Counted from the first letter of the stretch, positions 5,931-13,594 are shown. The stretch: DNA of 13,594 nucleotides from Alphaproteobacteria bacterium (GCA_028281075.1 JANQKO010000206.1:1-13594); one strand, 5' to 3'. The notes: generated by a model from the letters alone, not told the origin. A program made the numbers and translations.

Positions 5931-6908
5931 GCCGCCTTTGCCGGGGCCCTCGCGATCGGCGTCGTCGAGCGGGACCGGCTCGGGCGGGCGTTCGGCCAGG
6001 ATGCCGCGGCTGAAGCGCTGCAGGATGATCTGCAGGGCGAGGCCGATCAGGAACACGCGGATATAGGCCGAGCGCAGGGCCCAGTCCGACGGGAGCTGGC
6101 GGGTGACCAGCTCGGTCAGCGACCAGATCGCCCAGATCAGCATCGGCCCCAGGATGGCGCCGCGGTTGTTACCGCTGCCGCCGGCGATCAGCATGACCCA
6201 GACCAGGAAGGTGACCAGCAGCGGCTCGGTCGCCTCGGGCCCGATGAAGCGGATCGAATGCGCCATCAGCGCGCCGCCGAGCCCCATGATCATGGAGCCG
6301 AGCACGAACGCCTCGAGCCGGCGGGCCATGATGTTCTTGCCGGCGGCCCGCGCCGACAGCTCGTTCTCGCGGATCGCCCGCATGACCCGGCCCCAGGGCG
6401 AGTTCAGGCCACGCTGCATGGCGACATAGATCACGGCGACGATGGCCAGCACCAGCAGCAGGAAGGCGAGGTTGTTCTGAAACGGCGACAGGCCCTCGAA
6501 CGGCCGCGGGATGCCGGGAATGCCGCGCGGACCGTTGGTCAGCCAGTCCTCGTTCTTGACGATGAGGCGGAGGATTTCCGCGATGCCGATGGTGGCGATG
6601 GCGAGGTAGTCGCTGCGCAGCGTCAGCGTCAGCCAGCCGATGAAGACGGCGACGACGCCCGACGTCAGCATGGCCGCGACCAGCCCGACCGGCACCGGCA
6701 GCGCAAAGCCGCCGAGATAGTCGGGATGCGCCGGCGTGGTCAGGATCGCCGAGGTATAGGCGCCGACGGCGAAAAAGCCGGCGATGCCGGCGTTGAACAG
6801 GCCGGTGAAGCCCCATTGCACGTTGAGGCCCAGGCACATCACCGCGTAGATGCCGCCGATGGTCAACAGGCTGACGGGATAGGCGAGGAAGGTGGCGAGG
6901 TCGGCCAT
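5919..6908 (-). CDS. livM: Branched-chain amino acid-type ABC transporter permease LivM
   Basis: A 329-residue inner-membrane permease of the LivM family with about eight to ten hydrophobic segments. Family markers are GGIYAVMCLGLNVQWGFTGL followed by FNAGIAGFFAVGAYTSA near the N-terminus, and LRSDYLAIATIGIAEILRLI in the middle. The cytoplasmic coupling segment is GRVMRAIRENELSARAAGKN, and GLGGALMAHSIRFIGPEA follows it. The last 25 or so residues are hydrophilic and Pro/Asp/Gly-rich, a variable tail. The ATG at 6908-6906 overlaps the livH stop as TGATG; a TTG one codon earlier is less likely. It pairs with LivH to form the pore and is energised by LivG and LivF. It is the last gene of the operon, and its end overlaps the convergent serine hydrolase. 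Confidence 0.93.
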   Translation of the reverse strand: MADLATFLAYPVSLLTIGGIYAVMCLGLNVQWGFTGLFNAGIAGFFAVGAYTSAILTTPAHPDYLGGFALPVPVGLVAAMLTSGVVAVFIGWLTLTLRSDYLAIATIGIAEILRLIVKNEDWLTNGPRGIPGIPRPFEGLSPFQNNLAFLLLVLAIVAVIYVAMQRGLNSPWGRVMRAIRENELSARAAGKNIMARRLEAFVLGSMIMGLGGALMAHSIRFIGPEATEPLLVTFLVWVMLIAGGSGNNRGAILGPMLIWAIWSLTELVTRQLPSDWALRSAYIRVFLIGLALQIILQRFSRGILAERPPEPVPLDDADREGPGKGGSVG

Positions 6909-7795
6909 CAATAGACCCTTCCCTTGAACAGGCCGCTCGGCCGCCAGAGCAGCATCGCCACCATGATGGCGAAGGCGACGGCCGACTTGTAGGTCGGATC
7001 GAGCAGCGGCGTGGTGCCGATCCAGGGATAGGCCGACAGCTCCTCGGCGATGCCGATGACGAGGCCGCCGGCGATGGCGCCATAGGGCTTGCCAATGCCG
7101 CCGAGGATCGCCGCCGCGAACACCGGCAGCAGCATGTTCCAGCCGATCAGCGTGGTGATCTGCGTGTCCATGCCGAGGAAGACGCCGGCAGCGCCGGCGA
7201 GACCGCCGCCCAGCACCCAGGTCCAGGCGACGATGCGCTCGGTGTTGATGCCGGTGATGCGGGCGAGATCGGGATCGTCGCTGAGCGCCCGCATGGCCTT
7301 GCCGGTCTTGGTCCGGGTCAGGAACAGGTGCAGCGCGACGACGAGCGCCACGGACAGCAGCACGATCCAGATATGCCGCTCGGCGATGCGCAGGCCCTCG
7401 ACCACGATCGGCTTGCGGAAGCCCTTCTCGTAAACATGGCTGTGCGGCCCCCAGGCGAACTGGATCGCCGCGCGCAGCATCAGCGCGACACCGAAGGAGG
7501 CGACCAGCACGATGATCGTCGGCCGGTCGCGCAGCGGCCTGTAGAACAGCCGGTCGATCAGGATCGCCATCAGCACGACGCCGGCCATGGCGACCGGCAG
7601 CGCGGCGTAGACGGTGAAGCCGAGGCCGACGACGAGCGGCAGGGCGACATAGGCGCCCAGCGTCATCATGTCGCCGTGGGCGAAATGGGCGAAGCGCAGA
7701 ATGCCGAAGATCAGCGACACGCCGATGGCGCCCAGCGCATAGATGCTGCCGAGGACGATGCCGGGGATCAGGTAGAAGTTGACGAATTCGAGCAA
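6908..7795 (-). CDS. livH: Branched-chain amino acid-type ABC transporter permease LivH
   Basis: A 295-residue inner-membrane permease of the LivH family. Typical segments are LIPGIVLGSIYALGAIGVSL with LIFGILRFAHFAHGDMMTLGAY at the N-terminus, the coupling helix TKTGKAMRALSDDPDLARITGI, and LPVFAAAILGGIGKPYGAIAGG towards the C-terminus. The start is TTG at 7795-7793: it gives the usual MLEFVNFYLIPG beginning and has AAGGA 8-9 bases upstream, while no in-frame ATG lies near. Its stop overlaps the livM start. The 212-base gap to livF holds a palindromic repeat element, so livHM may be expressed at a different level from livGF. Substrates of the family range over branched-chain and other amino acids, amides and urea; the sequence does not settle which. 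Confidence 0.93.
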   Translation of the reverse strand: MLEFVNFYLIPGIVLGSIYALGAIGVSLIFGILRFAHFAHGDMMTLGAYVALPLVVGLGFTVYAALPVAMAGVVLMAILIDRLFYRPLRDRPTIIVLVASFGVALMLRAAIQFAWGPHSHVYEKGFRKPIVVEGLRIAERHIWIVLLSVALVVALHLFLTRTKTGKAMRALSDDPDLARITGINTERIVAWTWVLGGGLAGAAGVFLGMDTQITTLIGWNMLLPVFAAAILGGIGKPYGAIAGGLVIGIAEELSAYPWIGTTPLLDPTYKSAVAFAIMVAMLLWRPSGLFKGRVY

Positions 7796-7845
7796 GGGGG
7801 TGGGTCCTTATCCTGCTCGAGGTGTTTGCGATAGCGACGTCAGAT

Positions 7846-7988
7846 AGCCCTCACCGTCGAACGTATACGTTCGACCCTCTCCCGCAAGCGGGAGAGGGGG
7901 CCGCTGCCGCTGCTGTTTGTTTCCCCTCTCCCGCCTGCGGGAGAGGGAGGGACCCGCGCGACGGTAGTCGCGTGGGAGGGTGAGGGCT
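7846..7988. repeat. 143-bp nested-palindrome repeat element between livF and livH
   Basis: The element is bounded by AGCCCTCACC (7846-7855) and its exact reverse complement GGTGAGGGCT (7979-7988). Inside are four further dyads. GTCGAACGTATACGTTCGAC (7856-7875) is a perfect palindrome. CCCTCTCCCGC/GCGGGAGAGGG forms one hairpin at 7875-7898 with an AA centre and a second at 7924-7947 with a CT centre. CGCGAC-GGTA-GTCGCG lies at 7957-7972. The CCCTCTCCCGC hairpin resembles intergenic palindromic repeats common in proteobacterial genomes. It is non-coding and lies inside the transporter operon. Confidence 0.85.
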
Positions 7989-8007
7989 GGTGTTTGTGTT
8001 CGCACCA

Positions 8008-8718
8008 TCATCCCCCCAAAAACGCTTCCGCGACCTCGCGGTTGGCCAGCAGGTTGGGGCCGGTGTCGGTGAAGCTGTTCTGGCCGTTGACAAGCACGTA
8101 GCCGCGGTCGGCGAGCGCGAGCGCATGACGGGCGTTCTGCTCGACCATCAGGATGGCGATGCCGGCGCGGTTGATCTCGACAATGCGCTCGAAGATCTGC
8201 TCGACGAAAGCCGGCGCCAGGCCGGCCGTGGGCTCGTCGAGCAGCAGCAGCCGCGGATCGAGCATCATGGCCCGGCCCATGGCGACCATCTGTCGCTGGC
8301 CGCCCGACAGCAGGCCCGCGGCCTGGCGACGCTTGTCGCGCAGCGGCGGAAACACCTCGTAGACGCGGGCGAGCTGTTCGGAGATGTCGCCCGAGCGGAT
8401 ATAGGCGCCCATCTCCAGGTTCTCGTGCACGGTCAGGTTGGGAAACACGTTGCGCTCCTGCGGCACGTAGGCGAGGCCGAGGCGGGCGACGCGATCCGGC
8501 GACAGGTTGGTGATGTCCCGGCCGTCCCAGGCGACCGCGCCCTCGCGGATCCGCACCAGGCCGAACACCGCCTTCATGGCCGTCGACTTGCCGGCGCCGT
8601 TGGGACCGATGATGACGACGATCTCGTCGCCGTTCACGGCGAGGTCGACGCCGTTCAGGATATCGGCGCCGCCATAGCCGCCGTAGACGCCGCTCGCCCG
8701 CAGCAACGCCGCCGTCAT
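8008..8718 (-). CDS. livF: Branched-chain amino acid-type ABC transporter ATPase LivF
   Basis: A 236-residue cytoplasmic ATPase of the LivF type. Walker A is GPNGAGKST (38-46), the Q-loop is YVPQERNVFPNLTVHENL (Gln87), the signature is LSGGQRQ (137-143), and Walker B is LLLLDEP with Glu162. The switch segment is MVEQNA, with Gln where most ABC ATPases have His, as is normal for LivF. The C-terminus ends AEAFLGG as in the family. The start ATG at 8718 overlaps the livG stop by four bases (ATGA). It works with LivG to drive import through LivHM. The following gene, livH, is separated by 212 bases containing the repeat element at 7846-7988. Confidence 0.94.
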   Translation of the reverse strand: MTAALLRASGVYGGYGGADILNGVDLAVNGDEIVVIIGPNGAGKSTAMKAVFGLVRIREGAVAWDGRDITNLSPDRVARLGLAYVPQERNVFPNLTVHENLEMGAYIRSGDISEQLARVYEVFPPLRDKRRQAAGLLSGGQRQMVAMGRAMMLDPRLLLLDEPTAGLAPAFVEQIFERIVEINRAGIAILMVEQNARHALALADRGYVLVNGQNSFTDTGPNLLANREVAEAFLGG

Positions 8719-9500
8719 GCGCCGGCCCCGCGGTCGGCCGCGCCGCCGAAATAGGCCTCGATCACGGCGGGGTCCTTTCGGATATCGGCCATCTGGCCCT
8801 GGGTCAGCACGCTGCCATGGGCCATGACCACGACGGGATCGCAGAGCTCGGCGATCAGGTCCATGTCGTGCTCGATGATGCAGAAGGTATAGCCGTGCGC
8901 GCGGTTGAGGCGCTGGATATCGGCGCAGAGCTTGGCCAGGAGGGTCCGATTGACGCCGGCGCCGGGCTCGTCCAGCAAAACCGTGCTGGCACCGGACATC
9001 ATGGCGCGGCCCAGTTCGAGCAGTTTCTTCTGGCCACCCGAGAGCTCGCCGGCAAGCGCGTCGCGGACATGCGAGAGGTTCAGGAAGTCGAGCACGTCCT
9101 CGGCCCGGCGGCGCACGTCCGCCTCCTCGCGCCGGATGCGGCCCCAGGCGAACCAGGACTGGACCAGGCTCTCGCCGGTCTGACCGCCGGGCACGACGGC
9201 CAGGTTCTCCAGTACGGTCATGGCCGAGAATTCGTGCGGGATCTGGAAGGTCCGCACCAGGCCCAGGTCGAACAGGCGTTCGGGCGCCAGGCCGGTAATG
9301 TCGCGGTCGTCGAGCCGGATGCGCCCGGCCTCGGGCCGAAAGACGCCGGCGATGGTGTTGAACAGCGTGGTCTTGCCGGCGCCGTTCGGGCCGATCAGGC
9401 CGGTGATGCTGCCCTTCTCGACCCGGAACGAGCAATCGTCCACGGCCCGGATGCCGCCGAAGCTCTTCGAGACCCGCTCGATGGCGATCGAGGCGCCCAT
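8715..9500 (-). CDS. livG: Branched-chain amino acid-type ABC transporter ATPase LivG
   Basis: A 261-residue cytoplasmic ATPase of the LivG type. It shows Walker A GPNGAGKTT (37-45), the Q-loop VRTFQIPHEFSAMTVLENL (Gln86), and the insertion after it that is typical of LivG (SLVQSWFAWGRIRREEADVR). The signature is LSGGQKK (153-159), Walker B is VLLDEPGAGVN with Glu178, and the switch histidine is His211 in IIEHDMDLI. All catalytic residues are present. Its ATG follows the stop of the small upstream ORF by a single base, and its end overlaps livF. It is the third ORF after the M81 peptidase, if the small ORF is counted, so transport and hydrolysis genes are probably co-transcribed. Confidence 0.94.
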   Translation of the reverse strand: MGASIAIERVSKSFGGIRAVDDCSFRVEKGSITGLIGPNGAGKTTLFNTIAGVFRPEAGRIRLDDRDITGLAPERLFDLGLVRTFQIPHEFSAMTVLENLAVVPGGQTGESLVQSWFAWGRIRREEADVRRRAEDVLDFLNLSHVRDALAGELSGGQKKLLELGRAMMSGASTVLLDEPGAGVNRTLLAKLCADIQRLNRAHGYTFCIIEHDMDLIAELCDPVVVMAHGSVLTQGQMADIRKDPAVIEAYFGGAADRGAGA

Positions 9501-9501
9501 C

Positions 9502-9636
9502 TCAGACCATGCTCCCCCGCAGCGCCGCGGCGACGGCCAGCGGACTGGCGCCGAAGGTGGATTCGTTCAGCGTGAGGCCGATGTCGGGAGTGTGGGGCCC
9601 AGGACGCCCTGACACGGGATGGTTCTTCAGCGGCAT
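9502..9636 (-). CDS. 44-residue ORF resembling a truncated HisC-like aminotransferase start
   Basis: The ORF runs from the ATG at 9636-9634 to a TGA at 9504-9502, one base before the livG start and 18 bases after the M81 stop. The peptide contains GPHTPDIGLTLNESTFGASP followed by LAVAAALRGSMV. The LNEStfGaSPlAvaAal pattern resembles the N-terminal substrate-binding segment of HisC-like PLP aminotransferases (LNENPFGPSPKAIEA in general form). It may be the remnant of an aminotransferase gene lost by deletion, or a genuine small protein whose translation feeds into livG. No convincing ribosome binding site is seen (AAGGCGG lies about 13 bases upstream). No catalytic lysine or PLP-binding region remains, so enzyme activity is not expected. 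Confidence 0.4.
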   Translation of the reverse strand: MPLKNHPVSGRPGPHTPDIGLTLNESTFGASPLAVAAALRGSMV

Positions 9637-9654
9637 CGTTCGGACACCGCCGCC

Positions 9655-11160
9655 TTACGCGGCGGGCGAGCCGGGCGGCGCGTTCCAATCGAGGGGATAG
9701 ATCGGACGGCGCAGGTTCCGGAACGGGAACAGGCTGTAGTCGGAGCTGCAGACACCGGGACCGGCGACCAGCACGATGTGTTTGGCGATCGGCTCGAAGC
9801 CGGCGCGGAAATGCTGCCGCGACTTGATCAGCACGTATTTCTTCTTCGCCGGATCGATGCCGGCATGGGTGAAGCAGCCGGTATCGAACGGCTCGAACCG
9901 GTCTTCGGAGACGACGATCTGGACGGGACCGGTGTCGAGCACGGCGGTGCGGCCCATGCTGATCATGGTGCCGGTCGCCATCGGGCCGGTGATGCGGAAG
10001 CGGCCATCGGTAATGCAGCGCACCCGGCCCGTCACCTCCAGCGGCCGGCCTTCGAGCTTCAGCGCCGGCATGTCGGTCTTGCCGCCCAGTTGCAGCGTGA
10101 CCTCGGCGCCGACGCCGGCCTCGATCATCCGCGCCACCGATTCCGGATCCCAGATCGGGCCGGCGGCGACGTCGTCGAGGCCCTGGCGCATGACGTCGGC
10201 CAGCACGTCCATGACGTCCTGGTTGCCGCCGGCGCCGCAATTGTCGCCATGGTCGACCAGGATCACCGGGCCGTCGTCGAGCGCCTTCGCCCTGGCGATG
10301 GACTCGGCCATGGGCTCGACCTGGAAGATGAAGTCCTCGCGGCGCTGCCAGGCGAGCTCCATCATGCGGTCGATCAGATGCTCGGCCGAGTCGCCGGCGC
10401 CGTCGGCGACGACGACGGCGCCCAGGCCCACGTGCGGGATGTCGGCCAGCGGAAAGCCGCCGAAGACCGAGGCATTCAGCACCTGGCGGCCGGCCTCGGC
10501 CGCCATGGCCATGTCCATGATGTCCTTCATCGGCTGGCCGGCCGGCGTCTGGCGCAGCATGTGCGTCAGCATCGGCCGCGAGCGCCAGAGCATGACCGGC
10601 CTGACCTCGCCCTTCAGCGCCCGCATCAGCGTGCGGCCGGCGCGCTTGCCGGTCTCGTACATGTCGACATGCGGATAGGTGCAATAGCCCGTGATCACGT
10701 CGGCGTTGTCGACCATGGTCCGGGTCAGGTTGGTGTGGAAATCGAGCGCCACGGCGACCGGCAGGCCGGGCGCGATCTCACGGATACGGCGTAGCAGCTC
10801 GCCCTCGCCGTCGTCGTGCGCCTCCGTCACCATGGCGCCGTGCAGGTCCAGCAGGACGGCGTCGCAGCCGGCGGCCACGGCCTCGCAGATCGCCGCCGCC
10901 ATGGTCTCGAAGGCCGCCGTCGCGACCGGGCCGCTGGGCGCGGCATTGGCCGCCATGGGCAGGACGATTTCGGCGTTCTCGGCGTCGGCGATGTCGAGGA
11001 AGGCGGCGATCGGGTTGTTGGTGCCGCGATAGGCCGCGATGGCGCGCGCGCCGTCGACCGGCCCGCCGCCGGGCCCGCCACGGCCGAACGACGTCAGCGG
11101 CGTCGGCAGCGGCGAAAACGTGTTGGTTTCGTGCCGCATCATGGCAATGACGAAACGCAT
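9655..11160 (-). CDS. M81-family metallopeptidase (MlrC-like)
   Basis: A 501-residue protein of the M81 / microcystinase C (MlrC) family, metal-dependent hydrolases of linear peptides or amides. No signal peptide is visible, so it is probably cytoplasmic. Family motifs are RHETNTFSPLPT (9-20), VLLDLHGAMVTE (102-113), ALDFHTNLT (138-146), YPHVDMYETG (162-171), VDHGDNCGAGGN (302-313) and KSRQHFRAGFEP (446-457). The Asp, His and Glu residues in the first motifs are the likely metal ligands. The N-terminal domain, about 1-290, and the MlrC C-terminal domain, about 300-480, are both complete. The start has GGGAGGGG about 11 bases upstream. It leads the operon with livGFHM, which suggests it processes an imported substrate. 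Microcystin itself is not implied. Confidence 0.9.
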   Translation of the reverse strand: MRFVIAMMRHETNTFSPLPTPLTSFGRGGPGGGPVDGARAIAAYRGTNNPIAAFLDIADAENAEIVLPMAANAAPSGPVATAAFETMAAAICEAVAAGCDAVLLDLHGAMVTEAHDDGEGELLRRIREIAPGLPVAVALDFHTNLTRTMVDNADVITGYCTYPHVDMYETGKRAGRTLMRALKGEVRPVMLWRSRPMLTHMLRQTPAGQPMKDIMDMAMAAEAGRQVLNASVFGGFPLADIPHVGLGAVVVADGAGDSAEHLIDRMMELAWQRREDFIFQVEPMAESIARAKALDDGPVILVDHGDNCGAGGNQDVMDVLADVMRQGLDDVAAGPIWDPESVARMIEAGVGAEVTLQLGGKTDMPALKLEGRPLEVTGRVRCITDGRFRITGPMATGTMISMGRTAVLDTGPVQIVVSEDRFEPFDTGCFTHAGIDPAKKKYVLIKSRQHFRAGFEPIAKHIVLVAGPGVCSSDYSLFPFRNLRRPIYPLDWNAPPGSPAA

Positions 11161-11382
11161 TCGGCCGCTATCCCCTCCCTGTCGCCGACACCAGCCTCAC
11201 GCGGCGGCCGCGGGAGTCTAAACCAGCCCCGATGCCGCCGTCATCCGAAAGCGGCCGGCGGCGGAACCCGCGACACCGGACGCCTCGCCCGCAATTGCGG
11301 CTTGGTCAATTTGCCCACAGAATGGGCGCAACGGATTCCTGGTATTCGAAACCAGGTCCGCCGTGGATGGGGGCGTCGGACA
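11161..11382. other. Divergent intergenic region between the M81 operon and the MscS gene
   Basis: These 222 bases separate two divergent genes and must hold both promoters, but no convincing -35/-10 pair was found on either strand. The one clear dyad is CCTGGT (11338-11343) with ACCAGG (11351-11356) around ATTCGAA, about 27 bases before the channel start codon. It could be an operator or a small hairpin in the leader. The remainder is GC-rich without other recognised structure. Confidence 0.4.
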
Positions 11383-13594
11383 ATGACGATGGATCGCATG
11401 GGGGCCGTTGCCGCCCGGATCTCGGCAACTCTTCTTGTTCTGATCGCGCTGTTCGCCGCCGTCGAGGCCGGCGCCCAGAGCCTGAGGGCGGCCGACGCCG
11501 CCGAGCTGGAACGCCTGATTGGTGCTGCCCGCGATCAGGGCGCCAGGGTCGTCGTCATCGAAGCGCCGGCCGACGCCGGCGCGGCCCGGGACGGCGCGGC
11601 CGAGCCGAAGCTGTCGGCCGTGGTCGAGGACCAGGCGCTGCAGGTGCGCGCGCGTTTCCGCGAGATCCTGGCCGGCGCCGGCCGCTTCGCCGACCATGCC
11701 GGCGAGACGGTGCGGCAGTACGACCCCGACGGATCGATGTTCTGGCCGCTGCCGGCGGTGCTGATGGCCGTGCTTTTCCTGGTCGCCGGCTACGGCGCGG
11801 AAACGCTGTTCAACCGCTGGGGCCGGTCGCATTTCCGGCACCTGTTCAACCCGACGCCCGCCAGCGAGGTCGAGAAGATCTCCTACCTGCTGCTGCGGGG
11901 GTTGATGCAGCTCGTCGCCCTCGTGCTCGGCCTGGCCGTCGCCCTGCTGGTCGGCCTGGCCTTCGACCGGGGCGAGACGCATGTGCGCGATACGCAGTTG
12001 ATCGTCATTCTGGGCGTGACGATGGTGCGCGCCATGTCGGTGTTCTTCCAGAACCTGTTCGCCTACGACACGCCCAGCCGCCGCCTGTTGAACCTGACCG
12101 ACGTGGATGCCGTCCGCATGCATCACGGCCTGATGGCCATCCTGGTCATCAGCGGGCTGTCGATCGGCATGTGCCTGTGGATGGAGGCGCTGGCGCTCGA
12201 CCGGGACGCGCACGTGCTGGCGCTGATGGCGACGACGCTGCTGGCGACGGTCCTGCTGTCGGGCTTCGCCATCGCCGAACGGCGCACGGTGGCCGGCATG
12301 ATCCTGGGCCCCGGCCCGGTCGCGGCGAAGCCGGGATTCGTCCGGCTGGTCGCGGCCGTCTGGCATATCCTGGCGCTGCTCTATTTCGCCGTCGCCTGGC
12401 TCGTCAGCGGTGTTCGCCTGATCCTCGACCTGCCGAACGCGCTCGGCCTGGTCGGCGATCCGGTGCTGATCATCTTCTTCGCGCTTGCCGGCTACGGCGC
12501 GGCGCTGCTGCTGATCGAGTGGCTGTTCACGCGGCGCGACGCGGGGGGCGATGCCGAAGCCGTGCCGGACGACGCGGCGGCCACCGACGACATCGCCACC
12601 GACGCGCCGCCGCCCGGCTTCAAGGAGCTGGCCGAGCATGCCGCCGCGCTGATGACGGCGGCGCTGTCGGTCTGGCTGGTCTTCGACCTCTGGGGCGTCA
12701 ACCTGACCGAGGACGGCGGCATCCTGCACAGCCTGTGGGAGATCCTGCTGATCGGCTTCCTGGCCTATCTCGCCTTCGCCGGGGTGCGGATCGCCATCGA
12801 CCGCAAGATCGCCGAGGAAGGCGGCGTCGACACCGAGCCGGAGCCGGGCGAGGAAGGCGGCGCCCAGGGGACCTCGCGGCTGGCGACGCTGCTGCCGTTG
12901 TTCCGGAATTTCCTGTTCATCGTCATCGCCGTGATCGGCGGCATGATCGCCCTGTCCGAGCTGGGCGTCGACATCGCGCCGCTGTTCGCCGGCGCCGGCG
13001 TGATCGGCCTGGCGATCGGTTTCGGCGCGCAGGCCCTGATCCGGGACATCTTCTCGGGCGCCTTCTTCCTGATGGACGACGCCTTCCGCAAGGGCGAATA
13101 CATCGACCTGGGCGACGTCAAGGGCACGGTCGAGAAGATCTCGATCCGGTCGATGCAGCTTCGCCATCATATGGGGCCGCTGCACACCATTCCGTTCGGC
13201 GAGGTCCGGCACCTGACCAACTACTCGCGCGACTGGGTGATGATGAAGCTGCCGCTGCGGCTGACCTACGACACCGACGTCGAGAAGGTGCGCAAGCTGA
13301 TCAAGAAGCTGGGCCAGGAACTGCTGGAACATCCCGAGCTGGGCGGGAAGTTCATGCAGCCGCTGAAGTCGCAGGGCGTCTATCAGATGGAAGACTCGGC
13401 GATGATCATCCGGGTCAAGTTCATGACCAGGCCCGGCGACCAGTTCCAGGTGCGCAAGGAAGTCTATGCCCGCATCCGCGCGCTGTTCGAGCAGGAGGGC
13501 ATCAAGTTCGCCCACCGCGAGGTCACGGTGCGCGTCGCCGAGACGCCGAACGACGAGCCGCTGACGCCGGCCCGGAAGGAGGCCGTCGCCGGCG
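11383..13594 (+). CDS. Large MscS-family mechanosensitive channel (3' end beyond window)
   Basis: The frame is open from the ATG at 11383 to the window edge (737 codons, no stop), so the C-terminus is missing. The protein starts with a signal peptide (about 1-32, ending VEAGAQS), then a periplasmic stretch to about 118 and several membrane segments from about 119 (MFWPLPAVLMAVLFLVAGYG). The MscS core follows: pore helix APLFAGAGVIGLAIGFGAQA at about 532-551, then LIRDIFSGAFFLMDDAFRKGEYIDLGDVKGTVEKI and the beta domain. The alpha/beta cytoplasmic domain runs to about 720. Two acidic linkers, about 384-410 and 478-497, interrupt the membrane region. Such channels open under membrane tension to release solutes during hypo-osmotic shock. 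Starts at 11389 or 11398 are possible; GGGGGCG precedes 11383. Confidence 0.9.
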   Translation, partial: MTMDRMGAVAARISATLLVLIALFAAVEAGAQSLRAADAAELERLIGAARDQGARVVVIEAPADAGAARDGAAEPKLSAVVEDQALQVRARFREILAGAGRFADHAGETVRQYDPDGSMFWPLPAVLMAVLFLVAGYGAETLFNRWGRSHFRHLFNPTPASEVEKISYLLLRGLMQLVALVLGLAVALLVGLAFDRGETHVRDTQLIVILGVTMVRAMSVFFQNLFAYDTPSRRLLNLTDVDAVRMHHGLMAILVISGLSIGMCLWMEALALDRDAHVLALMATTLLATVLLSGFAIAERRTVAGMILGPGPVAAKPGFVRLVAAVWHILALLYFAVAWLVSGVRLILDLPNALGLVGDPVLIIFFALAGYGAALLLIEWLFTRRDAGGDAEAVPDDAAATDDIATDAPPPGFKELAEHAAALMTAALSVWLVFDLWGVNLTEDGGILHSLWEILLIGFLAYLAFAGVRIAIDRKIAEEGGVDTEPEPGEEGGAQGTSRLATLLPLFRNFLFIVIAVIGGMIALSELGVDIAPLFAGAGVIGLAIGFGAQALIRDIFSGAFFLMDDAFRKGEYIDLGDVKGTVEKISIRSMQLRHHMGPLHTIPFGEVRHLTNYSRDWVMMKLPLRLTYDTDVEKVRKLIKKLGQELLEHPELGGKFMQPLKSQGVYQMEDSAMIIRVKFMTRPGDQFQVRKEVYARIRALFEQEGIKFAHREVTVRVAETPNDEPLTPARKEAVAG

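Noticed and set aside
7875..7947. Two copies of a CCCTCTCCCGC hairpin considered as a CRISPR or rho-independent terminator
   Set aside because: Only two copies, each a self-complementary palindrome with no regular spacer, so not CRISPR. No T-run follows either copy, so not a classical intrinsic terminator.
11218..13515. 765-codon open frame on the minus strand opposite the MscS gene
   Set aside because: The translation is rich in Gln, Asp, His and Arg without any motif, while the plus strand encodes an unmistakable MscS domain.
1..13594. tRNA, rRNA, riboswitch or phage attachment sites
   Set aside because: No cloverleaf, conserved rRNA segment, known riboswitch core or paired attachment repeats were recognised on reading both strands.

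Overview
The window is high-GC DNA with dense, operon-packed genes. The mix of an ISAs1-family transposase, FitAB/VapBC-type toxin-antitoxin pairs, a one-domain PPK2, a LivFGHM transporter and an M81 (MlrC-like) peptidase suggests an alphaproteobacterium, perhaps of the Rhodospirillales/Rhizobiales kind. That placement is inference; no rRNA or marker gene is present.

Layout. (1) 1-336: the 5' part of an ISAs1-family insertion sequence, read leftward out of the window, with its probable terminal repeat at 315-336. (2) 355-1844: two consecutive type II toxin-antitoxin pairs on the + strand, both ribbon-helix-helix antitoxin plus PIN toxin with ATGA overlaps. Each has a recognisable promoter overlapped by a palindrome built from two GATATC boxes. 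This part looks accessory. (3) 1961-3333: polyphosphate kinase 2 translationally coupled to a single-domain rhodanese with an enlarged active-site loop. (4) 3435-4676: a periplasmic branched-chain-amino-acid-type binding protein with a signal peptide. (5) 4722-5930: an exported serine hydrolase of the class A beta-lactamase fold with an Orf12-like N-terminal domain; its start codon lies in the loop of a perfect 16-bp inverted repeat. (6) 11160 down to 5919, all on the - strand: M81 peptidase, a 44-codon ORF resembling the start of a HisC-like aminotransferase, livG, livF, a 143-bp nested-palindrome repeat, livH and livM. (7) 11383 to the window end, + strand: a large MscS-family channel, cut by the window edge.

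How the genes may work together. LivG, LivF, LivH and LivM make a complete ABC importer core. The binding protein that could feed it is encoded on the opposite strand, beyond the serine hydrolase. The M81 peptidase leads the transporter operon, so the locus plausibly imports and hydrolyses a peptide- or amide-like compound. The convergent exported hydrolase may act on a related substrate outside the cytoplasm. This is inference from gene order. The PPK2-rhodanese pair and the MscS channel look like separate housekeeping or stress functions.

No tRNA, rRNA or CRISPR array was seen. No stretch longer than about 220 bases lacks a gene call.
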